The translations under genes and the position numbers were made by a program. Below the pieces are notes generated by a model that was given only the letters and a program-made list of their open reading frames with translations, was not told the origin of the DNA and made no database searches. 64,000 nt of DNA. Source: CAVRCT01 sp963719645 (lineage in GTDB: Bacteria > Pseudomonadota > Gammaproteobacteria > DSM-16500). Below are positions 43,286 through 51,274 of the stretch, piece by piece (the first letter of the stretch is position 1; each line of letters begins with the position of its first letter). The stretch lies in assembly GCA_963719645.1 (NCBI GenBank), contig CAVRCT010000001.1:186001-250000 (forward strand), in the 5' to 3' direction.

Positions 43286-44422
43286 TTATAATCTACAGCG
43301 TAGCATTGGTCTGTTTTGAATTGTATAAGTTGCTAGCGCATACTTTTTAAGAGCGGCATCAGTTAGTTCTACACCTGTTCCAATTGAGCCAGGTGGCTTA
43401 AGATATCCATCTTTTACTTTAAAAGTATGCGTGTATATTCCAAGTGGCAATAAATTATCATATTCAATCATATAGCCATTCTTAAAAGCTGCAACAATGC
43501 TCAGTGATAACTCATAAAGCAGATGATTACATATTGGAATGCCATGCTTCACAGCAAGTTCAGCTACACGAATAAATCCAGTAATCCCACCGCATCTAGG
43601 CAAGTCTGGTTGCAAAATATCGGTCAATTTTTTTTGACATATTAATTGAAAATCTTTTTCCTCAATGATGTTCTCTCCAAGCGCGACTGGAATAGCGCTT
43701 TTTTGTTTGATTTGTGAAAATTTTTCTAGGCAATTTTCTGTTGGCTCTTCTATCCAATGCATCTTGAAGGGCGCTAGAATTTTGGAAACTTCTATTGCTT
43801 CTTCAACCTTATAACGTTGATTTGCATCTAACATTAAAATATATTCATCGCCCATAGCTTCACGTACTGACTTTACACGTAAAACATCATCCTTTTGTCC
43901 TAATCTGATTTTAAAAGCTTTAACTTCTTTATCTTTGTATTCTTTGCATTCAGCAACTAACCCATCTAAACTCAAGGAAAGCCAGCCTGTTGTCCCATAG
44001 ACTGGCAATTTATTCTGTGCTGCGCCTAAAAATCTATGCAATGAAGTATTTTTTGCCCTAATAAAAATATCCCACACTGCAATATCAACAATTGCCAATG
44101 CTGTAAGTTCCCATTGAGAGTGAAATTGAGGCTTTAGTTGGGACCAGCTTTCTTGCCAATGAGACATCAATTGATCAGCATTTTCAATGCTTTGATTTTT
44201 AGAAAAAAGCTCTGCTAATATTTTATTTTCTAGAATATCGATTACCTGTTTGTGAGGCATGTCACTTAGCCCATAAATAAAACCATGTCCAATAATGTCA
44301 GCGCTAGTTATTATTTTAATGTAGATGCCCTTTATGTTGGTGATTTTTCTTACGTGATTTGAAAAAGGTTTCGCTAACGGAAATGATAGAGCTGTAATTT
44401 GTACTTCAGTTATGATTGGCAT
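43286..44422 (-). CDS. Enolase-superfamily enzyme, mandelate-racemase subgroup
   Basis: 378 residues. The N-terminal capping domain starts ITEVQITALSFPLAKPF. In the barrel: AFKIRLGQ (the Lys-x-Arg base position), LMLDANQRY (first metal Asp), HWIEEPTE (Glu), ALGENIIEE (Glu), ILQPDLPRCGGIT (Asp of the dyad) and ICNHLLYELS (the His that marks the mandelate-racemase subgroup). This subgroup holds racemases and acid-sugar dehydratases; the precise reaction cannot be assigned. It is four bases from the preceding transporter gene. Confidence 0.85.
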   Translation of the reverse strand: MPIITEVQITALSFPLAKPFSNHVRKITNIKGIYIKIITSADIIGHGFIYGLSDMPHKQVIDILENKILAELFSKNQSIENADQLMSHWQESWSQLKPQFHSQWELTALAIVDIAVWDIFIRAKNTSLHRFLGAAQNKLPVYGTTGWLSLSLDGLVAECKEYKDKEVKAFKIRLGQKDDVLRVKSVREAMGDEYILMLDANQRYKVEEAIEVSKILAPFKMHWIEEPTENCLEKFSQIKQKSAIPVALGENIIEEKDFQLICQKKLTDILQPDLPRCGGITGFIRVAELAVKHGIPICNHLLYELSLSIVAAFKNGYMIEYDNLLPLGIYTHTFKVKDGYLKPPGSIGTGVELTDAALKKYALATYTIQNRPMLRCRL

Positions 44423-44426
44423 ATTA

Positions 44427-45134
44427 TTAATCTCTATTTGAAATTGGAATATAATTATTTTGTGAAATTTTCTCTGATTTAATCACTATGTATGAGACAA
44501 AATTTGCTGGAATTGCTAATAAGACTGAATAAATTAATTTCAACGTTATCGAAACTAAAATCATCGAAACAATTAGCGATGAACTTAGCTTCCCATACTG
44601 AATGATCAAAGTAGCTAGAATTGAATATATTGCTTCACCTATGCCAGATGCACCAATGCTTCTTAGCCAAAAAAATTTCCCATGTGTTAATGCCTTCCAA
44701 TATGTAACCAATCTTATGTTTATTATTCCTGAGATTAAAAAAGCAATAAGGCTCGCGATGCTGATGCGCCAGATGTCGCTAAAAACATTTTCGTAAGATG
44801 TTTTGTTATCCCAAAAAGCAGGGTAGGGTAAATGATTCAGCATCGTGCAAATCAATGTAAATATTATTTGACAAATAAAGCCTGCCATAAGAATTTTTTT
44901 CGCATTTTTATAGCCATATACTTCTGCTATAATATCGGAAGTTATAAACCATAAAGGCGCGACTAACTGACCGGCTTGCAAAGTCAAATTGCATAGCTCA
45001 ACTAAGCGGTAACTAAATATAGATTTACAAATCATCAGTATCATGCATAACATGGAAAAAAATATAAGATATTTATATTGCTTCTCTGGTTGTTGCATTA
45101 CAGAATCTGAAATATTAAATTTGATCTCATTCAT
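44427..45134 (-). CDS. VUT-family (YhhQ/QPTR-like) transporter
   Basis: 235 residues, six or so membrane helices. The VUT/DUF165 pattern is visible in QLVAPLWFITSDIIAEVYGYKNAKK and in GKFFWLRSIGASGIGEAIYS. Characterised members import queuosine precursors (preQ0/preQ1). There is no other queuosine gene here, so in this operon the substrate may differ. Its last codons are duplicated as a relic at about 50.51-50.55 kb. Confidence 0.83.
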   Translation of the reverse strand: MNEIKFNISDSVMQQPEKQYKYLIFFSMLCMILMICKSIFSYRLVELCNLTLQAGQLVAPLWFITSDIIAEVYGYKNAKKILMAGFICQIIFTLICTMLNHLPYPAFWDNKTSYENVFSDIWRISIASLIAFLISGIINIRLVTYWKALTHGKFFWLRSIGASGIGEAIYSILATLIIQYGKLSSSLIVSMILVSITLKLIYSVLLAIPANFVSYIVIKSEKISQNNYIPISNRD

Positions 45135-45150
45135 GCGGTTATTCTCAAAA

Positions 45151-45681
45151 TTATTTGTTTTTTGCCAATAGCAATGTAGTTTTCTCTTTTAGGGTTGTTT
45201 CTGTTCCATGCGTGTAACCTATGTCATAAATATCATTTATGCACATATTATCTAAAAGATTTTTATCTCTTCCAATTTCTTCCGCTGTTCTAGAAAATTG
45301 AACTTTCTCTTTTGTTTCTATGATAAAAATATATTTCCCTGATTCTCTTTTCAATTTTTTTGAAATTATTTTAAATGCTGGCTCTGTTTCAGATAATTTC
45401 AAAAATTCAAATAATTTTCCGAGCGCAGCTTGGCGTATCATGTCAGCATGAAATGTACTGAAATAATTTAAATTATAATTACTGTTGATAATATTTGATG
45501 CTTTAAGTTGAATAACTAAATTTTTATTTGTGATTTGGATAGCGAATTTAGATTCACCTGGAATATTCGACAAATGAATAATTTCAATAATTCTATATGG
45601 TTTTTTTTGTTTAAAAAATGCAATCCATTTTTTAATTGATTCACGGAAAATGTTATTCTTGATGAATTTACAGTAACTCAT
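45151..45681 (-). CDS. Unknown operon protein
   Basis: 176 residues, basic, no membrane segment or signal peptide. I do not recognise a domain. It reads as an alpha/beta protein with a beta-rich middle (FAIQITNKNLVIQLKAS) and a conserved-looking C-terminal segment (DIYDIGYTHGTETTLKEKTT). It sits 7 bases after the repressor gene and 16 before the VUT transporter, so it is co-transcribed with both. Confidence 0.6.
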   Translation of the reverse strand: MSYCKFIKNNIFRESIKKWIAFFKQKKPYRIIEIIHLSNIPGESKFAIQITNKNLVIQLKASNIINSNYNLNYFSTFHADMIRQAALGKLFEFLKLSETEPAFKIISKKLKRESGKYIFIIETKEKVQFSRTAEEIGRDKNLLDNMCINDIYDIGYTHGTETTLKEKTTLLLAKNK

Positions 45682-45688
45682 ATGCTTC

Positions 45689-46348
45689 TCACTCTGTATG
45701 ATGATTTTGCTTTGATTGAAATTTTTTTAAATGTTTTTTATACTCAACGACAACTCCTAGAATTTTATGCTCCTCAGTGCATGTGGTAATGTTATAGCCA
45801 TGGATTAGTGGTTTTAAGTACATTTGATCTTCATCGAATAGAACTTGCTTTACCAAAGGTATATCTTGTCCGCATTTATAGACAATGACGAAGTCACGAT
45901 GCTCAGGTTTAATCGCCGGATCAATTAGTAATGCAGTACCTTTCATCAAATTTTCCCAATCATCTTCTTCCACCATTAATGCATATGCATTTTCATGATA
46001 TTCGTATTCAGTAGCGAGCATTGCATGCTCTATCTCTTTTGTCGCTGGCCATGTAATTGCTTCTTGCCAAGTTAATATTGGAATTAGACGAATTAACTGC
46101 GGATTTAATTGATATGAACCTTTGGTTCGATTTATGGGTAATGGTTCGTCACCAACCAATTGACTTAAACTAATTGAAAAATATTGTGCTAATGGCATGA
46201 GGCTAGTTAGTGTTGGATTAGGATTGTTAAAGTTACGTATTTTCTTTATTGTGCTGGCAGGAAGGCTTGTGCGTCTACTCAGTTCATCTGCACTGATATG
46301 CGCTTCTGCCATTAAAAGATTTAAATTATCGCCAAGTTTATCAAACAT
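45689..46348 (-). CDS. CI-like repressor (XRE HTH + S24-like domain lacking the Ser)
   Basis: 219 residues: HTH_XRE at residues 5-65 (LNLLMAEAHISADELSRRTS, then LPASTIKKIRNF recognition helix) and a LexA/CI-type C-terminal domain at about 95-205. The C-terminal domain keeps the Lys region (PLVKQVLFDEDQMYLKPL) but the Ser position reads ALMVEEDDWENLMKG, without the usual G-x-S-M. Autocleavage is therefore unlikely; regulation may be by ligand or by an antirepressor. It is first in its operon, with matching operators upstream. Confidence 0.85.
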   Translation of the reverse strand: MFDKLGDNLNLLMAEAHISADELSRRTSLPASTIKKIRNFNNPNPTLTSLMPLAQYFSISLSQLVGDEPLPINRTKGSYQLNPQLIRLIPILTWQEAITWPATKEIEHAMLATEYEYHENAYALMVEEDDWENLMKGTALLIDPAIKPEHRDFVIVYKCGQDIPLVKQVLFDEDQMYLKPLIHGYNITTCTEEHKILGVVVEYKKHLKKFQSKQNHHTE

Positions 46349-46413
46349 ATTTGCGTACTTATAAAAAAAGTGAACCCATAGTACACGTTAATTTATCAAT
46401 AGTCCATCGGTAT

Positions 46414-46429
46414 CGACAATAAAGTGTCG
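46414..46429. promoter_or_regulatory. Predicted repressor operator O1
   Basis: CGACAATAAAGTGTCG, a palindrome with 5-base arms CGACA/TGTCG, about 65 bases upstream of the repressor start. Same pattern as O2. Confidence 0.6.
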
Positions 46430-46508
46430 TTTCTTCTTTGTAACTCTCTGTTTATTAAGTTTAATGATCTTTTTTATTGTTAATTTTGTAAAATTAGCAA
46501 TTTTCTAG

Positions 46509-46538
46509 TTGACTAATCGACATTATAGTGGCGATAAT
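46509..46538 (+). promoter_or_regulatory. Divergent promoter with operator O2 in the spacer
   Basis: TTGACT (46509-46514), an 18-base spacer and GATAAT (46533-46538) form a good sigma-70 promoter for the plus-strand genes. The spacer contains CGACATTATAGTGGCG (46518-46533), which matches O1 at 13 of 16 positions. Binding there would block the polymerase. Confidence 0.6.
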
Positions 46539-46605
46539 TCGCTAAATTTTATTCCTGAGCTGACATTTCAATGTCTAAATTAACATCTATTTTAAAGGTA
46601 AAATA

Positions 46606-47064
46606 ATGGCCGCAATCGAATCACTGTGTAAAAAATTGGGGATAACTTCTCACAATCTTTCAAAAGAAGAAAATCTTATTTTAGAAGCAGAGTTATATGT
46701 ACGCATCTGCAATGAAATTATAAAAACTTATATAGATCAGAACAAAGAATATTTTCGCTTAATTAAAATTAATTCTGAAATGGAGAATAAAATGATTGAT
46801 TCAAATTTAATACGTTGTTTAGTTAATGATATCTTAAAAAGTCGAGCCTATACATTATCTGGAATTGCTCATTATACGCATTTACCTGAAGAAGTAATCA
46901 ATGATTTATTAATTAATTGTTACTCTAGCCCAATTTTATCTTTTGGCCGAAGAATCATTGAATTACATCGAGAAGCTAGGCCTGACATTTATCTAAATGT
47001 TATAAAGAAAATTGCAAGCGAGCAAACAGAAACCAAGAACAATGCTATCCCGCATAACTATTAA
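46606..47064 (+). CDS. Small paralogous protein 1, possible HTH regulator
   Basis: 152 residues, divergent from the CI-like repressor. It starts AAIESLCKKLGI and is clearly homologous to the next gene. The region TLSGIAHYTHLPEEVINDLL looks like a helix-turn-helix, followed by a conserved RRIIELHREARPDIY. No signal peptide. AAAGG precedes the ATG. The position (opposite a CI-like repressor, under its operator) recalls cro or cII, but the fold is not one that I can name. Confidence 0.65.
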   Translation: MAAIESLCKKLGITSHNLSKEENLILEAELYVRICNEIIKTYIDQNKEYFRLIKINSEMENKMIDSNLIRCLVNDILKSRAYTLSGIAHYTHLPEEVINDLLINCYSSPILSFGRRIIELHREARPDIYLNVIKKIASEQTETKNNAIPHNY

Positions 47065-47200
47065 GTTGTATTGTTAGACCTGATTTGTATAGTCCAGTAT
47101 TGATCAGCATATCTTTTTGCACCTATCCGAATAAGTTATATTTGAGGTGTAAAGAGTGCGGCAAATAAAAACCACAAATCAACAGGGTGTAAATAAAATC

Positions 47201-47635
47201 ATGCCAGCAATAGAACCATTATGCCGTTTCATAGGAATTGATCCTAACAAGCTGTCAAGAGAAGAATCTTTACTTTTGGAAGCAGAGCTTTTCTACAGAA
47301 TTTGTGAAGAGCTGAAAGAGCATTTTAGACAAAAACACAGTGAGTATTTTCGAACAATGAAATTTACGAAAGAAATGGAGAATGAAATGCTTGAAGAAAT
47401 TTTTTTACGATTTGTGATCAATGATATTTTAGCTACAAAAGAATATACGATTGAAGGGATTGCATGGTACATGAATTTGCATGAAGACATTATCCAGGAG
47501 ACGTTATTAGGAAAAAATACAAATCCTTCTGCAATGTTATTGCGAAAGACGATTGAGTTACACCGAACAGTAAGAGCTGAATTATATAAAAATTTTGCTA
47601 AAAGGATTATTGAAAAGATGTTGATTGCTGCGTGA
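47201..47635 (+). CDS. Small paralogous protein 2, possible HTH regulator
   Basis: About 144 residues from the ATG at 47201, chosen because the paralog starts at the same alignment point (PAIEPLCRFIGIDPNKLSRE against AAIESLCKKLGI); a GTG at 47156 would add 15 residues without homology. Shared blocks: EAELFYRIC, MENEML, TIEGIAWYMNLHEDIIQETL (HTH-like) and LRKTIELHRTVRAELY. It probably arose by tandem duplication. Confidence 0.65.
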   Translation: MPAIEPLCRFIGIDPNKLSREESLLLEAELFYRICEELKEHFRQKHSEYFRTMKFTKEMENEMLEEIFLRFVINDILATKEYTIEGIAWYMNLHEDIIQETLLGKNTNPSAMLLRKTIELHRTVRAELYKNFAKRIIEKMLIAA

Positions 47636-47693
47636 TGACTCTGGTTTGTTTAACAAAACATATCAGAGCAAATTATAGAAGTAAGGAGTATAA

Positions 47694-48065
47694 ATGAAAA
47701 ATATAGGTGGTTTTTTGATTATGATAGTAATGGCTAACTCTGTTTTTGCTGGATTTAATAATTTAACAATTCATAGCAGAGCAAATTGTGGAAATAACGA
47801 ATCAATATCGTGGGATGCAAGAAAAAGTTATGTATTGCTCACCGTATCAGATCATATATTGAATGGAAGCCTGAAGCATAGCTTGTCATCTGGATGGGAA
47901 AATACATGGCGGTCCGCTAATGTTCATTGGGGGGAAGCCAAGCCAGGCTCGGGATGGTATGTTCAAGCAGGTCATTATATACAGATCAATGGGAGAGTTT
48001 CTCTGCTCGGCTATACAACAGCAGATGATTGCAATATTTATGATGGTTGGTGGGATAAAAAATAA
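47694..48065 (+). CDS. Small secreted protein of unknown function
   Basis: 123 residues with a signal peptide (FLIMIVMANSVFAG, cleavage after VFA). The mature part of about 104 residues has two Cys (NCGNNES and DDCNIYD), which could form a disulfide, and many Trp/Gly/His residues (SGWENTWRSANVHWGE, GSGWYVQAGHY), suggesting a compact beta-rich domain. Strong AAGGAG ribosome-binding site. I do not recognise it. It is 24 bases from the next secreted gene. Confidence 0.65.
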   Translation: MKNIGGFLIMIVMANSVFAGFNNLTIHSRANCGNNESISWDARKSYVLLTVSDHILNGSLKHSLSSGWENTWRSANVHWGEAKPGSGWYVQAGHYIQINGRVSLLGYTTADDCNIYDGWWDKK

Positions 48066-48089
48066 ATTAAATATTAGGAGAATATTACT

Positions 48090-48797
48090 ATGAGAACAAA
48101 AATCGCAATATTATTTTTAATTATGCCGTCTGTTTTATTTGCGGATCCTGAATTTGGTGCTGCTGCATTACCAAGGGCAGGGAGTGGTGTAACAATCATC
48201 CCGGCGGATAAGATGCCTATTTCGGAATCTATGAAAAAAGAAGTTGCGCTGCATCTACTCCAGCAAAAAACAAAAGGTTATTTTGATTCAGAGTCCACCT
48301 ATCCCAGAACTTTATTAAAGATGAATAATACTCATTTAATAGAAAGTAATAAAAATTCTGATCCGTATGATACTCATATGAAATATAGTCTATCCCAAGT
48401 TAGGTTAGCATTTAAATTTAAAGAAATCCCAGGGATTAATGCTAAAAATAGAATAGGCTTTGCTGTTGGTGGAATGTTTATCAATAAATCCGGATGGACG
48501 GGAATAGCAGAATTTTTTAATGATAATGAAATGGGAGTATGCAAATATAATATAGATAATATGTACTTAACAAAGGGCGCTGTTCAGATTAGCTCAGAAT
48601 CCGTTAGATATGATGTTAATAAAAAGCCTGGCGATGTATTTGTAGAGGGAAGTGTAAATTCAGGTTTTATTTATACGGTAAGTTGGTTTGACAAAACATT
48701 TTCTCATTCACTAGAGTGCGCTAACATGAATTTTAGTCACGATATCATTCCTAAAATGATTAATTTAGCGATTAAAATTGACAAAAGTATCAGTTAA
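48090..48797 (+). CDS. Secreted protein of unknown function
   Basis: 235 residues with a signal peptide (AILFLIMPSVLFA, cleavage before DPEFG). The mature part is mixed alpha/beta with two Cys (GVCKYNID and LECANMN) and no lipobox or membrane anchor. Central sequence FAVGGMFINKSGWTGIAEFF is the most hydrophobic stretch. TAGGAGAA ribosome-binding site. Co-transcribed with the preceding secreted gene; together they may be a secreted pair. No family recognised. Confidence 0.65.
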   Translation: MRTKIAILFLIMPSVLFADPEFGAAALPRAGSGVTIIPADKMPISESMKKEVALHLLQQKTKGYFDSESTYPRTLLKMNNTHLIESNKNSDPYDTHMKYSLSQVRLAFKFKEIPGINAKNRIGFAVGGMFINKSGWTGIAEFFNDNEMGVCKYNIDNMYLTKGAVQISSESVRYDVNKKPGDVFVEGSVNSGFIYTVSWFDKTFSHSLECANMNFSHDIIPKMINLAIKIDKSIS

Positions 48798-48805
48798 CTC
48801 ACTTG

Positions 48806-48886
48806 CACATGCCAGCGTGCTGTTAGCTGGTATCCAGAGTGGCTTTGATTGAAACTGGATGCTAGCTAACAGCACGCTGGCATGAC
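48806..48886. terminator. Long hairpin ending the secreted-protein operon
   Basis: ATGCCAGCGTGCTGTTAGCT pairs with AGCTAACAGCACGCTGGCAT around a TCCAGAGTGGC...ACTGGA centre. It is palindromic like the dispersed repeats but appears only once in this window. Confidence 0.65.
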
Positions 48887-48996
48887 ACCGAGTTTTTATG
48901 ACACTGAATTTAATTTCGCATTTGAGGTGTGATAGGTATATTTAATACATTCATGCTAAGCTTATCCATTAAAACAACATACCATACGGAGTCAAT

Positions 48997-49524
48997 ATGC
49001 CTCTCGAAAAATATATGAATCACATGCCCGGTATCGGTCAGCATGTTTTTTTGCATTCGTCCGCACAAGTGATAGGTGAGGTGAGCATTGGTAATGATAG
49101 CTCTATTTGGTGTAATGTTGTATTGCGTGGTGACGTTAATCGAATTGTCATCGGACATCACAGCAATATCCAGGATTTAACGATGGGGCATGTTTCGCAT
49201 AAATCAACTTCCAAGCCACTAGGTTCACCTTTATTAATTGGGAATCATGTTACGATTGGTCACTCAGTTATTCTGCATGGCTGTAACATAGGAAATGATT
49301 GTCTCATCGGTATGGGTTCTATTATCATGGACGACGTTATCGTGAATGATCGTGTTATGCTGGGCGCGGGTAGTCTGGTGCCGCCAGGGAAAAAATTGGA
49401 AAGCGACATGCTCTATATGGGTCGTCCAGCACTCCCTATTCGAAGTCTAACCGATGATGAAATTGCCTATCTTAAGTATTCCGCTATGCATTATGTGAAA
49501 TTGAAAAATACGTACTTAGCTTAG
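48997..49524 (+). CDS. Gamma-carbonic-anhydrase-family (YrdA-like) hexapeptide protein
   Basis: 175 residues forming a left-handed beta-helix: repeated [LIV]-G-x-x hexapeptides through residues 15-140 (VIGEVSIGNDSSIWCN, GNHVTIGHSVILHG, GNDCLIGMGSIIMDD). Metal-site histidines are in MGHVSHKS and TIGHSVILHGC, so zinc binding is possible, although YrdA-type proteins often lack measurable carbonic anhydrase activity. Good ribosome-binding site (CGGAG). Confidence 0.88.
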   Translation: MPLEKYMNHMPGIGQHVFLHSSAQVIGEVSIGNDSSIWCNVVLRGDVNRIVIGHHSNIQDLTMGHVSHKSTSKPLGSPLLIGNHVTIGHSVILHGCNIGNDCLIGMGSIIMDDVIVNDRVMLGAGSLVPPGKKLESDMLYMGRPALPIRSLTDDEIAYLKYSAMHYVKLKNTYLA

Positions 49525-49641
49525 CGCTTAGATTTAAATTTATTTAGTATCTGCTGATCCTCCTATTTGATAATAGTAAGATTCTTCATGGCAGAACAGC
49601 GTTTACTCGAGTATACGATTATTAACAAGTGAGAAAATAAT

Positions 49642-50475
49642 ATGCCAATAATAGCTGCTATACAAATGTGTTCATCGAATGTTGTGGAGGAAAATTTACT
49701 AACCTCAGCAAAACTCATTGCTGAAGCTGCAAAAAATGATGCTAAGTTAGTTGTCTTGCCAGAAATGTTTGCGATTATGGGGCTTAAAACGACAGATAAA
49801 GTTGATGTGAAAGAGAAATTTAAGGAAGGGGCTATTCAGTTGTTTCTTTCTGAGCAAGCAAAAAAAAATAGTATTTGGATTATTGCGGGAACCATTCCAA
49901 TTGAGTGCAGTGATGCGAATAAAGTCAGTGCGGCATCCATTGTTTTTGATGACAACGGTAATATTGTAGCCCGATATGATAAAATCCATCTTTTTGATGT
50001 GTCAGTTACCGAAACGGAAGTATACAAAGAGTCTGATACAACAATGCCAGGCAATAAAATTGTAGTTGTACAAACACCAGTAGGAAAAATTGGATTATCA
50101 GTTTGTTATGACATTCGTTTTCCTGAGTTATTCCGTTGTCTAGCAAATAGCGGCGCAGAAATTTTTTCTGTACCTTCTGCATTTACCGTCAAGACTGGTG
50201 AAGCGCACTGGGAACTTCTAACTAGAAGCAGAGCAGTTGAGAATTTTTCCTATGTCATCGGTGCATGTCAAGGCGGAACTCATGCAAGTGGGAGAAGTAC
50301 TTATGGCAATTCACTGATTGTAGATCCTTGGGGTACCGTTGTTGCCAAAAAAAGTGGCTCAACCCAAGGTGTTATTTATGCCGATATTGATCTTGCTAAA
50401 TTATATGAAATACGAAAATCAATTCCTGTTTTTCAACATCAGAAAATATTTTGTGATGGATCTGGATTTGAGTAG
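49642..50475 (+). CDS. Nitrilase-superfamily amidohydrolase (NIT-type)
   Basis: 277 residues with the Glu-Lys-Cys triad: LVVLPEMFAIMG (Glu), ARYDKIHLFDV (Lys) and IGLSVCYDIRFPELFRC (Cys). The sequence around the Cys and the GTHASGRSTYGNSLIVDPWG block match deaminated-glutathione amidase / omega-amidase (Nit1/Nit2, YbeM-like) more than true nitrilases. It probably serves metabolite repair. Its own weak ribosome-binding site (GTGAG). Confidence 0.88.
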   Translation: MPIIAAIQMCSSNVVEENLLTSAKLIAEAAKNDAKLVVLPEMFAIMGLKTTDKVDVKEKFKEGAIQLFLSEQAKKNSIWIIAGTIPIECSDANKVSAASIVFDDNGNIVARYDKIHLFDVSVTETEVYKESDTTMPGNKIVVVQTPVGKIGLSVCYDIRFPELFRCLANSGAEIFSVPSAFTVKTGEAHWELLTRSRAVENFSYVIGACQGGTHASGRSTYGNSLIVDPWGTVVAKKSGSTQGVIYADIDLAKLYEIRKSIPVFQHQKIFCDGSGFE

Positions 50476-50507
50476 TTTTTCCTAGGAATTATTTTTAATA
50501 TTGGGAA

Positions 50508-50549
50508 ATTTGAAATTGGAATATAATTATTTTGTTAAATTTTCTCTGG
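50508..50549. repeat. Relic of the VUT-transporter 3' end
   Basis: About 41 bases match 44436-44477 with one difference (ATTTGAAATTGGAATATAAT, then TATTTTGT, then AAATTTTCTCTG). Read on the minus strand it encodes PEKI-stop-QNNYIPISN, the last residues of the VUT protein with a new TAA. It lies downstream of the XRE-cupin gene. Confidence 0.75.
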
Positions 50550-50587
50550 CCTAATCCGGGATAGACCAATTTAGGGATTTTTCTCAA

Positions 50588-51157
50588 TTATTGCTTGCCA
50601 TCAATATAATGCACAATATTGTGAAAACAGGCGATAGATGAAGTGGTATTTCGATAGCCGTGTGGTTGATTTGCATTAAATCTAAGCCCAGCGCCTTTGT
50701 TTAATGATTTCCAAGTTCCTTTAATCAGTACTTCCATTTTTCCATTTATGACAATTACATGTTCTATAACACCTTGTTGATGAGGTGGTGATAAATGTTC
50801 ACATCCCGGTAATAACTCAATAACATAAATGTCGCATTTCAGTTTTTTATCATAGGGAAACAGAGATAGCACTCTAAATTTTTTGTCTTTGGGATGCAAG
50901 GGCTTGGTTTTGCCAGCACGATAAAGAGTATCTTTAATGTCGGTATCCATCTCTTCAATGAAAGAAGAAAAAGAGGTTTGCAGACCGCTAGCAATTTTCC
51001 ACAATGTGGCAATGGTAGGGCTCGATTCTGCTCTTTCTATTTGTCCGAGCATTGCTTTGCTAACACCCGTTACTTCTGCTGTTTTATCAAGGCTCCAGCC
51101 TTTTTCTTGGCGTAATTTTTTTAAAACAATAGAAATATGATTATGGGGATTCATCAT
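50588..51157 (-). CDS. XRE-cupin transcriptional regulator
   Basis: 189 residues from the ATG at 51157 (AGGAGAAGA upstream; a longer in-frame start is unsupported). HTH_XRE at about residues 7-65 (LRQEKGWSLDKTAEVTGVSKAMLGQIERAESSPT) and a C-terminal cupin at about 105-185 (LSPPHQQGVIEHVIVINGKMEVL, HGYRNTT). This layout is that of small-molecule-responsive repressors such as PuuR or SutR. It is divergent from the DUF2000 gene with two palindromic operators between them. Confidence 0.9.
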   Translation of the reverse strand: MMNPHNHISIVLKKLRQEKGWSLDKTAEVTGVSKAMLGQIERAESSPTIATLWKIASGLQTSFSSFIEEMDTDIKDTLYRAGKTKPLHPKDKKFRVLSLFPYDKKLKCDIYVIELLPGCEHLSPPHQQGVIEHVIVINGKMEVLIKGTWKSLNKGAGLRFNANQPHGYRNTTSSIACFHNIVHYIDGKQ

Positions 51158-51187
51158 AATATTCTTCTCCTGGCGACTAAAAAAACT

Positions 51188-51205
51188 TGTGCGTAATAAC
51201 GCACA
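51188..51205. promoter_or_regulatory. XRE-cupin operator 1
   Basis: TGTGCGTAATAACGCACA, arms TGTGCGT/ACGCACA around AATA. It is located 31 bases before the regulator's start codon, so autoregulation is likely. Confidence 0.75.
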
Positions 51206-51223
51206 GTGGTAGGGTGGTCTATT

Positions 51224-51241
51224 ATGCGTTATAACGCACAT
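51224..51241. promoter_or_regulatory. XRE-cupin operator 2
   Basis: ATGCGTTATAACGCACAT, perfect core TGCGTTATAACGCA (51225-51238). Same half-site TGCGT as operator 1, about 36 bases apart centre to centre, and upstream of the DUF2000 gene. Confidence 0.75.
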
Positions 51242-51274
51242 CTTGTGAAGAACAATTTCTAGGGGAAAATGCAG

